The position numbers and the translations under genes are program-made. Below the pieces are notes generated by a model. It ran no database searches. It saw nothing but the letters and a program-made list of their open reading frames with translations, and had not been told where the DNA came from. This document shows positions 1-6,933 of a stretch of 42,226 bases of DNA, piece after piece. The number at the start of each line of letters is the position of its first letter. The stretch's first letter is position 1. The stretch is from Streptomyces viridochromogenes DSM 40736 (GTDB lineage: Bacteria > Actinomycetota > Actinomycetes > Streptomycetales > Streptomycetaceae), in contig NZ_GG657757.1 of the NCBI RefSeq assembly GCF_000158955.1, positions 1,924,745 to 1,966,970 of the forward strand, read 5' to 3'.

Positions 1-84
1 CGTAAGGTTCACGCCATCGCCGCGACACCCACTGTTCGCTGTCCGCAAGGCGGACCTCAGGGGCGCTGCGACCTGCCCGCCGGA

Positions 85-90
85 TACGGT
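85..90 (+). promoter_or_regulatory. possible -10 element of serB
   Basis: TACGGT fits the TANNNT -10 pattern and lies 9 nt before the serB ATG, so a transcript from it would have almost no leader. No clear -35 element is seen. The rest of positions 1-99 shows no gene. Confidence 0.25.
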
Positions 91-99
91 GGAACCACC

Positions 100-1314
100 A
101 TGAGCGCTTCGCAGACCTCGTCCTCCGACGTCCCCACCCTCCTTGTCAAGATTTTCGGCAAGGATCGGCCGGGCATCACGGCCGGACTCTTCGACACCCT
201 CGCCGCCTACTCCGTCGACGTCGTCGACATCGAGCAGGTCGTCACCCGAGGCCGAATGGTGCTCTGCGCGCTCGTGACCGAGCCGCCCTCGGGGCTCGAG
301 GGCGATCTGCGGGCGACCGTGCACAGCTGGGCCGAGTCGATGAAGATGCAGGCGGAGATCATCTCCGGCCTCGGCGACAACCGGCCGCGCGGGTCGGGCC
401 GCTCCCTGGTCACCGTGCTGGGGCATCCGCTCACGGCGGAGGCGACGGCCGCGATCGCCGCGCGGATCACGAAGACCGGCGGCAACATCGACCGTATCTT
501 CCGGCTCGCCAAGTACCCCGTGACGGCGGTCGAGTTCGCCGTGTCCGGCGTGGAGACCGAGCCGCTGCGCACCGCCCTGGCGACCGACGCGGCGAAGCTC
601 GGCATCGACGTGGCGGTCGTCGCCGCCGGTCTGCACCGGCGGGCGCAGCGCCTGGTCGTCATGGACGTCGACTCCACGCTGATCCAGGACGAGGTCATCG
701 AGCTGTTCGCGGCGCACGCCGGCTGCGAGGACAAGGTGGCCGCGGTGACGGCGGCCGCGATGCGCGGGGAGCTGGACTTCGAGCAGTCCCTGCACGCGCG
801 GGTGGCGCTGCTGGAGGGGCTCGACGCCTCGGTCGTGGACAAGGTGCGCAGCGAGGTGCGGCTGACGCCGGGAGCTCGCACCCTGATCCGTACGCTGAAG
901 CGGCTCGGCTACCAAGTCGGTGTGGTCTCGGGCGGTTTCACCCAGGTCACGGACGATCTGAAGGAGCGGCTGGGGCTGGACTTCGCCCACGCCAACACGC
1001 TGGAGATCGTCGACGGCAGGCTGACGGGCAAGGTCACCGGCGAGATCGTCGACCGCGCGGGCAAGGCGCGGTTGCTGCGGCGGTTCGCCGCCGAGGCGGG
1101 TGTGCCGCTGTCGCAGACGGTGGCGATCGGTGACGGTGCGAACGACCTGGACATGCTGAACGCGGCCGGTCTCGGTGTCGCCTTCAACGCCAAACCGGTG
1201 GTCCGCGAGGCCGCGCACACCGCGGTGAACTTCCCCTTCCTGGACACGGTCCTGTACCTGCTGGGCGTCACCCGGGAAGAGGTCGAGACGGCGGACACCC
1301 TCGACGCGGTCTGA
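100..1314 (+). CDS. serB: phosphoserine phosphatase SerB (ACT-HAD)
   Basis: Hydrolyses O-phosphoserine to serine, the last step of cytosolic serine synthesis. The 404-residue protein has an N-terminal ACT-type regulatory region (about residues 12-90, beginning LLVKIFGKDRPGIT), a second ACT-like stretch to about 175, and a C-terminal HAD phosphatase domain. The HAD nucleophile motif DVDST is at residues 189-193 and the metal-binding GDGAND at 344-349. Length and layout match actinobacterial ACT-containing SerB. The ATG start sits just after a GGTGGA ribosome-binding-like stretch. The gene stands alone and converges on the phosphatase gene at 1401, with a hairpin between them. The ACT domains suggest feedback by an amino acid, probably serine; that is family knowledge, not visible here. 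Confidence 0.95.
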   Translation: MSASQTSSSDVPTLLVKIFGKDRPGITAGLFDTLAAYSVDVVDIEQVVTRGRMVLCALVTEPPSGLEGDLRATVHSWAESMKMQAEIISGLGDNRPRGSGRSLVTVLGHPLTAEATAAIAARITKTGGNIDRIFRLAKYPVTAVEFAVSGVETEPLRTALATDAAKLGIDVAVVAAGLHRRAQRLVVMDVDSTLIQDEVIELFAAHAGCEDKVAAVTAAAMRGELDFEQSLHARVALLEGLDASVVDKVRSEVRLTPGARTLIRTLKRLGYQVGVVSGGFTQVTDDLKERLGLDFAHANTLEIVDGRLTGKVTGEIVDRAGKARLLRRFAAEAGVPLSQTVAIGDGANDLDMLNAAGLGVAFNAKPVVREAAHTAVNFPFLDTVLYLLGVTREEVETADTLDAV

Positions 1315-1351
1315 ACCCGCCAACGCGGTCCGACCGGCTGCCGGCCGGCCA

Positions 1352-1385
1352 GGAGGGCCCGGTACCGGTGCGGTGCCGGGCCTCC
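1352..1385. terminator. bidirectional hairpin terminator
   Basis: GGAGGGCCCGGTACC pairs with GGTGCCGGGCCTCC across a short GGTGC loop, with one bulged G and one G-U pair. It lies between the convergent ends of serB and the SixA-family gene and has no strong T-tract, as is usual in Streptomyces. Confidence 0.6.
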
Positions 1386-1400
1386 GTCAGCGCCAGAGGG

Positions 1401-1919
1401 TCACTCGGTCGGTGCCCAGTAGTCCTGCAGCGTGGCCACACCCGGCTCCACGCTCTTCCACGAGCCGGAGAAGGACAGCACGGCGAAGGCGGCGGCCGGG
1501 AATCCGCGGCGGCCCATCCGCTCACGGGCGTCGTCCTCGGCCGAGCCCGCGAGGATCTCCGCGAGGCCCTGGACGCCCGGGTTGTGGCCGATCAGGAGGA
1601 CGTTCTGGGCGTCGTCCGGGGTCTCGTTGAGCACGGCGATCAGTTCACCCGGCGAGGCCTCGTAGATCCGCTCCTCGTAGACGGTTTTCGGCCGGTGCGG
1701 GAACTCCTGGACGGCGAGCTTCCAGGTCTCCCGGGTCCGGACCGCGGTGGAGCACAGGGCCAGGTCGAAGGGGACGCCGGTGTCGGCGAGCCTCCGTCCG
1801 GCCTCCGCCGCGTCCTTTCGGCCCCGGTCAGCGAGCGGACGCTCGTGGTCGGTCACCTGTGGCCAGTCGGCTTTCGCATGGCGGAAGAGGACAATCCTGC
1901 GGGGTTCTGCGACGCTCAT
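1401..1919 (-). CDS. SixA-type histidine phosphatase
   Basis: Small 172-residue histidine phosphatase superfamily protein, closest in layout to SixA phosphohistidine phosphatases. The phosphate-binding RHA motif (FRHAKAD) is at residues 12-18, with His14 as the expected phospho-acceptor. A second conserved segment, LLIGHNPGVQ, carries the other active-site histidine. SixA acts on phosphohistidine in phosphorelay proteins; the substrate here is unknown. I start at MSVAEPRR; an in-frame ATG 24 nt upstream (1943) would add MFHAKLDL, which does not look conserved. Both candidates have weak ribosome-binding sites. The gene converges on serB. Confidence 0.85.
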   Translation of the reverse strand: MSVAEPRRIVLFRHAKADWPQVTDHERPLADRGRKDAAEAGRRLADTGVPFDLALCSTAVRTRETWKLAVQEFPHRPKTVYEERIYEASPGELIAVLNETPDDAQNVLLIGHNPGVQGLAEILAGSAEDDARERMGRRGFPAAAFAVLSFSGSWKSVEPGVATLQDYWAPTE

Positions 1920-1985
1920 GAGATCCAGCTTCGCATGAAACACGCCATGTGGCGCAGGGAGTTGGCCACCGGTCTTTTGCCGTGC

Positions 1986-2192
1986 TCAGCGGGATATCAG
2001 CTGCTGCATACGCTCGAAGAGCTGGGTGATCGCGGGGTCACCGGTGGCCGCGTGGGCGTCGGACGGGTTCAGGATCAGGGCGAGCAGTGCGGCGAAGGCG
2101 AGCGTGGGCAGGGCGAGGGCCCACCAGGGAAGCCGGCTGTCGGCGCCGGCCCGGGTGGCCGGGTGGAGCCTGGGGTGCGTAGGGGCCGACAT
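1986..2192 (-). CDS. small single-pass membrane protein, unknown
   Basis: A 68-residue protein with one hydrophobic segment (about residues 23-42) flanked by a basic N-terminus and a short C-terminal tail ending in an amphipathic stretch (ITQLFERMQQLISR). The chosen ATG is preceded by GGAGG at the right distance; the longer reading frame upstream to 2291 has no such site. No enzymatic motif is seen and I do not recognise a function. It lies 66 nt upstream of the SixA-family gene on the same strand and may be cotranscribed with it. Confidence 0.65.
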   Translation of the reverse strand: MSAPTHPRLHPATRAGADSRLPWWALALPTLAFAALLALILNPSDAHAATGDPAITQLFERMQQLISR

Positions 2193-2308
2193 GGGTGCCT
2201 CCGCTCTTCGAGTGGTGGTGGCCCGCGTCTCGCGGTCACACAACGAAGCTACGGAACCGGCGGCGGCCAACCCATCCGGTGGTCCACCCACTTGACCCTG
2301 ACCCTCAC

Positions 2309-2335
2309 CCCCTAGGGGACAGGGGGGCTAGCCCC
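2309..2335. repeat. paired CTAG-centred palindromes
   Basis: Two perfect palindromes, CCCCTAGGGG (2309-2318) and GGGGCTAGCCCC (2324-2335), sit five bases apart between two leftward genes. An alternative pairing of CCCCCT with AGGGGG across both is possible. They lie just downstream of the exporter/small-protein unit and may act as its terminator. Confidence 0.5.
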
Positions 2336-2377
2336 ACCACGGGCCGCATACGGGCCGGTCGGCCGGACGAGCGGCGG

Positions 2378-2494
2378 TCATGGTGAGGCGATGGTCGCGA
2401 TCACGGCGATGACGATGAAGATCGCGAAGAAGGAGCCGAAGACGAGCAGCATCTTCTTCTGACCGTGCTGGGGATTCGGGTCGAGCACTGGCAT
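2378..2494 (-). CDS. SGM_5486-type transporter-associated small protein
   Basis: A 38-residue ORF beginning MPVLDPNPQHGQKKMLLVFG, with a hydrophobic segment over about residues 15-36. It matches my memory of the Streptomyces family named SGM_5486 family transporter-associated protein, whose members lie next to exporters of this type. It starts 67 nt after the stop of the CynX/NimT-type exporter on the same strand, so the two are probably cotranscribed and the small protein may be a membrane partner of the transporter. No good Shine-Dalgarno sequence is seen before the ATG, which leaves some doubt about the start. Confidence 0.75.
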   Translation of the reverse strand: MPVLDPNPQHGQKKMLLVFGSFFAIFIVIAVIATIASP

Positions 2495-2561
2495 GGGGCA
2501 AGTCTCGCACCCGACGCCCGCACCGGCCGCCCCGGGGTGAGTTCGACGCCCGGGGACGGGC

Positions 2562-3878
2562 TCAGCGCCCCGCCTCGGCCTCCACCGTGCGGTCCCGGCC
2601 CGCCAGGAAGCCGACCACCATCTGCGGGATCATCAGGGCGCTCATCAGCGCGATCGGCAGGCCCCAGCCGCCGCTGTGCTGGTACAGGACACCCACCAGG
2701 AGCGGTCCCGGAATGGAGATCAGATAGCCGGTGCTCTGCGCGAACGCCGACAGCTGGGCCACGCCCGGTCCGGTCCTGGCCCGCATGCCGACCATGGTGA
2801 GAGCGAGCGGGAAGGCGCAGTTGGCGACGCCGAGCAGCAGGGCCCAGGCCCAGGCGCCGGCGGCCGGTGCGAGGTACAGACCGGCGTAGCCGGCGAGGCC
2901 GCAGACGCCCAGGGCGAGCACGATCGGGCCCTGGTGCGGCAGTCGTGTGGCCAGGCGCGGTATGACGAACGCCAGCGGAATGCCCATCGCCATGGTGACC
3001 GCCAGCAGCAGCCCCGCGGTGCCCGCGGGTACACCGGCGTCCCGGAAGATCTGCGCCATCCAGCCCATGGTGATGTAGGCGGCGGTGGCCTGGAGCCCGA
3101 AGAAGACGGCCAGTGCCCAGGCGGTACGGCTCCGGGTGATCCGCAGCCGCGGCGCCTCCTCGCGTGCGGGGTCGGCCGATGCGGAGGCCTGCGTCTCCTC
3201 GCGCTCGGGCTCCGTCCCGGGGGCCGATACGCGTCCGCGTACGAACGGCAGCCACGGCAGGATCGCGGCCACCGCGAGGCCCGCCCACAGGGCGAGGCCG
3301 GACTGCCAGTTTCCGCCCAGCGCGTCGGTCAGCGGCACCGTGACCGCGGCCGCGAGGGACGTACCCAGGGCCAGCGCCATGGAGTACAGGCCGGTCATGG
3401 AGCCGACGCGGTCGGGGAACCAGTGCTTGACGATGACCGGCATCAGGACGTTGCTGACCGCGATGCCCATGAGGGCCAGGGCGCTGGCGGCCAGGAATCC
3501 GGCCGTGCCGCCGGCGTACGGCCGGATCAGCAGGCCGGTGGCGATGGCGACCATGCCGGCGCACACCACGGCGCCTGGGCCGAAGCGGCGGGCGAGCCGC
3601 GGGGCCATGACGCCGAAGAGGGCGAAGCAGAGCGGGGGGACGGAGGTGAGCAGCCCGGCCACGCTGCCGCTCATGCCGAGCCCGTCGCGGACTTCTTCCA
3701 GGAGCGCGCCGAGGCTGGTGATGGCGGGGCGGAGGTTCAGCGCGGACAGCACGATGCCGAGGACGAGCAGCCGTTTCGTCCACGCGTGCGTGGACGGGCC
3801 GCCGCGTTTCCCGGCGTCGTGCGCGGCCGAGCTGCGTACGGTCGGGGGCGTCATCGTCCGGGTTTCCTCACTAGCCAT
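2562..3878 (-). CDS. CynX/NimT-family MFS exporter
   Basis: A 438-residue major facilitator protein with about 12 transmembrane segments and a charged central loop near the middle (EPEREETQASASADPAREEAPR). The NLRPA motif at residues 48-52, in the first transmembrane segment, is typical of the CynX/NimT group, which moves cyanate, nitroimidazoles or other small anions and drugs. The substrate is unknown. I start at MASEETRT (3878): the longer frame to 3917 would run through the inverted repeat at 3894-3906, which looks regulatory. The gene is divergent from a GntR/FCD regulator and upstream of a 38-residue companion. This context suggests repression relieved by a transported metabolite. Confidence 0.88.
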   Translation of the reverse strand: MASEETRTMTPPTVRSSAAHDAGKRGGPSTHAWTKRLLVLGIVLSALNLRPAITSLGALLEEVRDGLGMSGSVAGLLTSVPPLCFALFGVMAPRLARRFGPGAVVCAGMVAIATGLLIRPYAGGTAGFLAASALALMGIAVSNVLMPVIVKHWFPDRVGSMTGLYSMALALGTSLAAAVTVPLTDALGGNWQSGLALWAGLAVAAILPWLPFVRGRVSAPGTEPEREETQASASADPAREEAPRLRITRSRTAWALAVFFGLQATAAYITMGWMAQIFRDAGVPAGTAGLLLAVTMAMGIPLAFVIPRLATRLPHQGPIVLALGVCGLAGYAGLYLAPAAGAWAWALLLGVANCAFPLALTMVGMRARTGPGVAQLSAFAQSTGYLISIPGPLLVGVLYQHSGGWGLPIALMSALMIPQMVVGFLAGRDRTVEAEAGR

Positions 3879-3885
3879 GAGACCC

Positions 3886-3906
3886 ATCATAGAATCATAG
3901 GATGAT
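3886..3906. promoter_or_regulatory. probable GntR operator/promoter, exporter-regulator gap
   Basis: ATCATAG occurs twice as a direct repeat (3886-3892, 3894-3900), and the second copy forms the perfect inverted repeat ATCAT-AGG-ATGAT (3894-3906). This AT-rich island lies between the divergent MFS and GntR genes and may include a -10 region. Binding by the adjacent regulator is an inference. Confidence 0.5.
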
Positions 3907-3970
3907 TGACTGTCCACTCCCGTCCAACCCCCGGACGCCCGCGGGCGCTCCGGACGTGGGAAGGTGAGTC

Positions 3971-4663
3971 ATGCCCCTGAGCCATCCCCGACGCTCCGCG
4001 CTGTCCGAGCAGGTCATCGCCGCACTGCGGGCGCAGATCACCTCGGGCGAGTGGCCGATCGGCTCCCGCATCCCGACCGAGCCCGAACTGGTCGAGCAGC
4101 TCGGCGTCGCGCGCAACACGGTCCGCGAGGCCGTCCGCGCGCTCGCGCACAACGGCCTGCTGGACATCCGGCAGGGCTCCGGAACCTACGTCGTGGCCAC
4201 CAGTGAGCTGGCCGGTGTGATGCAGCGGCGGTTCGCCGGCGCCGATCCCCGGCACATCGCCGAGCTGCGCTCCACGCTGGAGTCGTCCGCCGCCCGGCTG
4301 GCCGCCGAGCGGCGCACCGAGAAGGACCTCAAGCAGCTCGACGCGCTGCTGCTGCGGCGTGAGGAGGCCTGGGAGTCGGGTGACGCGGAGGCGTTCGTGG
4401 CCGCGGACGCGACCTTCCACCTGGCCGTGGTGTCGGCCTCCCACAACGACGTCATGACCGCCATGTACGCGGACCTGGGCGAGGTGCTGCGGGACTGGCT
4501 GCGGGAGGACGTCGGCGAGGAATTGACGCCGGAGACGTACATGGAGCACGGAGGGCTGCTCGACGCGATCCGCGCCGGGGACGCGGCGCAGGCGGCGACG
4601 GAGGCCGCCCGCTACCCGTTCCTGTGCCGGCTGGCCGGGGTCAGCTCCCCCGCTGGTGACTGA
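3971..4663 (+). CDS. GntR-family regulator with FCD domain
   Basis: A 230-residue FadR-subfamily transcription regulator. The winged-helix GntR domain covers about residues 8-76 (RIPTEPELVEQLGVARNTVREAVRALAHNGLL), followed by an all-helical FCD ligand domain. Its histidines in FHLAVVSASHND and EHGGLLDAIRAGD fit the usual metal-centred ligand pocket. Such proteins sense small organic acids. GGAAGG precedes the ATG. The gene is divergent from the CynX/NimT exporter, which is its likely target. Its last 23 bases overlap the end of the convergent small secreted-protein gene. Confidence 0.9.
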   Translation: MPLSHPRRSALSEQVIAALRAQITSGEWPIGSRIPTEPELVEQLGVARNTVREAVRALAHNGLLDIRQGSGTYVVATSELAGVMQRRFAGADPRHIAELRSTLESSAARLAAERRTEKDLKQLDALLLRREEAWESGDAEAFVAADATFHLAVVSASHNDVMTAMYADLGEVLRDWLREDVGEELTPETYMEHGGLLDAIRAGDAAQAATEAARYPFLCRLAGVSSPAGD

Positions 4664-5000
4664 TCCACGCCTCGCCGACCTCTTTCCAGCAGCGTCCCGT
4701 GAGCCGCACGGTCAGTGCGGGCCAGGTCTCCACCGGGGAGCTGTCGGTGTCGATGTCCCACCAGCGGGCGCACTCGACGTGCAGGCTCACGCGGTCGACC
4801 ACGGGGTACGGGTTGTGGCAGTAGGCGGTCACCCGGGAGCCGGTGACGCGGATCCGGCACGCGGCCCCGAAGGGCTCCGCCGGCTTCGCCGCCTCCTGCT
4901 CGCGGGTGGGCACGCGCGCGTGGGGCACCGCCTCGTACGAGAGGGTCATCACGAGAGCGACGGCGAGGGACAGCGAGGCCGTTCGGCGGGACAAGCGCAC
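4641..5000 (-). CDS. small putative secreted protein
   Basis: A 119-residue protein of unknown function. The N-terminus (MRLSRRTASLSLAVALVMTL) reads as a signal peptide: basic residues followed by a hydrophobic core. The mature part has four cysteines (in ACRIRV, AYCHNP, VECARWW and GRCWKE), suggesting two disulfide bonds in a small beta-rich extracytoplasmic domain. The GTG start is supported by AGGAGG seven bases upstream. It converges on the GntR regulator gene with a 23-bp overlap of the coding ends. Confidence 0.7.
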   Translation of the reverse strand: MRLSRRTASLSLAVALVMTLSYEAVPHARVPTREQEAAKPAEPFGAACRIRVTGSRVTAYCHNPYPVVDRVSLHVECARWWDIDTDSSPVETWPALTVRLTGRCWKEVGEAWISHQRGS

Positions 5001-5104
5001 AAGGGGACCTCCTCGGCCGTGCTGGGGAGGGGATCGCGTGGTGAAGGCTTCATCCAGAGTGACCGCTCGTGAGCCTGCGCGCCCGGCCGGTGGGCCGAAC
5101 GAGT

Positions 5105-5143
5105 GACGCCCCGATCCCCGCGCGGTGCGGGGAACGGGGCGTC
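5105..5143 (-). terminator. terminator of the fabG-inhA operon
   Basis: A 17-bp stem with one mismatch: GACGCCCCGATCCCCGC pairs with GCGGGGAACGGGGCGTC across a GCGGT loop. It lies 26 nt beyond the inhA stop in the direction of transcription. Confidence 0.75.
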
Positions 5144-5168
5144 GGCGTCGCGTTGACGCGGGCGGAGA

Positions 5169-5936
5169 TCAGGCGCCGATGGCGTGCAGACCGCCGTCCA
5201 CGTGGATGATCTCGCCGGTGGTCTTCGGGAACCAGTCGCTCAGCAGGGCGACGACGCCGCGCCCGGCCGGCTCGGGGTCCGCCAGGTCCCACTCCAGCGG
5301 GGCACGGCTGTCCCACACGGAGGCCAGCTCGCCGAAGCCCGGGATGGACTTGGCGGCCATGGAACCGAGCGGGCCGGCCGAGACCAGGTTGCAGCGGATG
5401 TTCTGCTTGCCCAGGTCACGGGCCATGTAGCGGCTGGTCGCCTCCAGGGCGGCCTTGGCCGGGCCCATCCAGTCGTACTGCGGCCAGGCGAACTGCGCGT
5501 CGAAGGTCAGACCGACGACGGAGCCGCCGTTCTGCATCAGCGGCAGGCAGGCCATGGTGAGCGACTTCAGGGAGTACGCCGAGACGTGCATGGCCGTGGC
5601 GACCGACTCGAACGGCGTGTTGAGGAAGTTGCCGCCGAGGGCGTCCTGCGGGGCGAAGCCGATGGAGTGGACGACACCGTCGAGGCCGCCGAGCTCCTCG
5701 CCGACGATGTCGGCCAGACGCCCGAGGTGCTGGTCGTTCGTGACGTCGAGCTCGATGACCTTGGTGGGCTTCGGCAGCTTCTTGGCGATGCGCTCGGTCA
5801 ACGTCGGCCGCGGGAACGCCGTGAGGATGATCTCGGCGCCCTGCTCCTGGGCCAGCTTGGCGGTGTGGAAGGCGATGGAGGCCTCCGTCAGCACACCGGT
5901 GATCAGGACGCGCTTGCCCTCGAGAATTCCGCTCAT
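5169..5936 (-). CDS. inhA: enoyl-ACP reductase InhA/FabI
   Basis: NADH-dependent enoyl-acyl carrier protein reductase, the last reduction of each type II fatty acid elongation cycle. The 255-residue protein has an N-terminal Rossmann segment (RVLITGVLTEASIAF) and the FabI-type active site Tyr154-x2-Met157-x3-Lys161 (YDWMGPAK), as in mycobacterial InhA. It ends in the HVDGG segment common to SDR enzymes. It begins five bases after the fabG stop, so the two form one operon that codes for successive steps on ACP-bound intermediates. A strong hairpin follows. Being the InhA type, it belongs to the group inhibited by isoniazid-NAD adducts or triclosan; sensitivity cannot be judged here. Confidence 0.95.
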   Translation of the reverse strand: MSGILEGKRVLITGVLTEASIAFHTAKLAQEQGAEIILTAFPRPTLTERIAKKLPKPTKVIELDVTNDQHLGRLADIVGEELGGLDGVVHSIGFAPQDALGGNFLNTPFESVATAMHVSAYSLKSLTMACLPLMQNGGSVVGLTFDAQFAWPQYDWMGPAKAALEATSRYMARDLGKQNIRCNLVSAGPLGSMAAKSIPGFGELASVWDSRAPLEWDLADPEPAGRGVVALLSDWFPKTTGEIIHVDGGLHAIGA

Positions 5937-5941
5937 GGTGA

Positions 5942-6661
5942 TCAGTGACCCATTCCCAGTCCGCCGTCAACGGGGATGACGGCTCCAGTGATGTACGAGG
6001 CGTCGTCGGAGGCGAGGAACCGCACCGTCGCGGCGACCTCCTCGGGCTGGGCGTACCGGCCGAGCGGAACCTGCTTCACGATGTTCTCGCGCTGCTCGTC
6101 GGTGAGCGCCTTGGTCATGTCGGTGTCGACGAAGCCGGGCGCGACGACGTTGAAGGTGAGGTTGCGCGAGCCCAGCTCACGGGCGAGGGAGCGCGCGAAG
6201 CCGACCAGGGCGGCCTTGGAGGCGGCGTAGTTGGCCTGGCCGGGGCCGCCGTAGAGGCCGACGACCGAGGAGATCAGGACGACGCGGCCCCTCTTGGCGC
6301 GCAGCATGCCGCGGTTGGCGCGCTTGACGACGCGGAAGGTGCCGGTGAGGTTGGTGTCGACGACCGACGTGAAGTCTTCCTCCGACATGCGCATCAGGAG
6401 CTGGTCCTTGGTGATGCCGGCGTTGGCGATCAGGACCTCGACGGGGCCGTGGGCCTCCTCGATCTCCTTGTAGGCCTGCTCCACCTGCTCGGCGTCGGTG
6501 ATGTCGCACTTGACGGCGAGGCAGCCCAGTTCCGTCAGGGCGGCCGGCGGCTCACCCGAGCGGTACGTGATGGCGACCTTGTCGCCGGCATCGGCGAAAG
6601 CGCGGGCGATGGCGAGGCCGATGCCCCGGTTGCCTCCGGTGACGAGAACCGAGCGGCTCAA
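5942..6661 (-). CDS. fabG: 3-oxoacyl-ACP reductase FabG
   Basis: NADPH-dependent beta-ketoacyl-ACP reductase of type II fatty acid synthesis. The 239-residue SDR protein carries TGGNRGIG (residues 8-15), the NAG motif (80-82), and a full catalytic set: Asn104, Ser132, Tyr145 and Lys149. I take a TTG start at 6661 (LSRSVLVTGGNRG) because it gives the expected N-terminus and has AAAGGG a short distance upstream. Extending to the ATG at 6805 would add about 48 residues unlike FabG and run through palindromes in the intergenic region. It is the first gene of the fabG-inhA operon. Confidence 0.95.
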   Translation of the reverse strand: MSRSVLVTGGNRGIGLAIARAFADAGDKVAITYRSGEPPAALTELGCLAVKCDITDAEQVEQAYKEIEEAHGPVEVLIANAGITKDQLLMRMSEEDFTSVVDTNLTGTFRVVKRANRGMLRAKRGRVVLISSVVGLYGGPGQANYAASKAALVGFARSLARELGSRNLTFNVVAPGFVDTDMTKALTDEQRENIVKQVPLGRYAQPEEVAATVRFLASDDASYITGAVIPVDGGLGMGH

Positions 6662-6743
6662 CGGATCACCCTTTCGATAGCGGTCTGATACCCCGCCCGG
6701 GCGCCTGGACGAGCAGGCGGCGATGACAGGCGGCTTCCTCGAA

Positions 6744-6774
6744 AACCTATCGGTCCGGGCATGCCCGCGGACAA
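6744..6774 (-). promoter_or_regulatory. candidate fabG promoter with internal palindrome
   Basis: Read leftward, TTGTCC (6769-6774) and TAGGTT (6744-6749) resemble -35 and -10 boxes, 19 nt apart. Between them lies the palindrome GGGCATGCCC (6757-6766), extended by GTCC/GGAC arms (6753-6772). A repressor bound there would block the promoter. The spacing is slightly long. Confidence 0.4.
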
Positions 6775-6782
6775 TCGGGCAC

Positions 6783-6819
6783 CGACAGTGGCGTAGGGGA
6801 CTCACTGTCGGGTCCCTAC
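6783..6819. promoter_or_regulatory. two overlapping inverted repeats, fabG-tldD gap
   Basis: CGACAGTG/CACTGTCG (6783-6790, 6803-6810) and GTAGGGGAC/GTCCCTAC (6793-6801, 6812-6819) overlap so that only one can form at a time. They lie about 115-150 nt before tldD, in the 272-bp gap 6662-6933, which holds no gene. Confidence 0.45.
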
Positions 6820-6933
6820 AGAAACCCGCGCGCCCGGGTCCGGAAACTCATGGCCCGCGCGCGGGATGGACGACATGATCGGACCAGTCAGGAAGTACGG
6901 CAACCACGGTCACCTCGACAGAAAGAGACGGCG

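Noticed and set aside
2401..3783. Long opposite-frame ORF of 460 residues over the exporter gene
   Set aside because: Arg/Pro/Gly-rich translation with no domain. It is a shadow of the exporter, which has 12 hydrophobic segments and proper codon bias.
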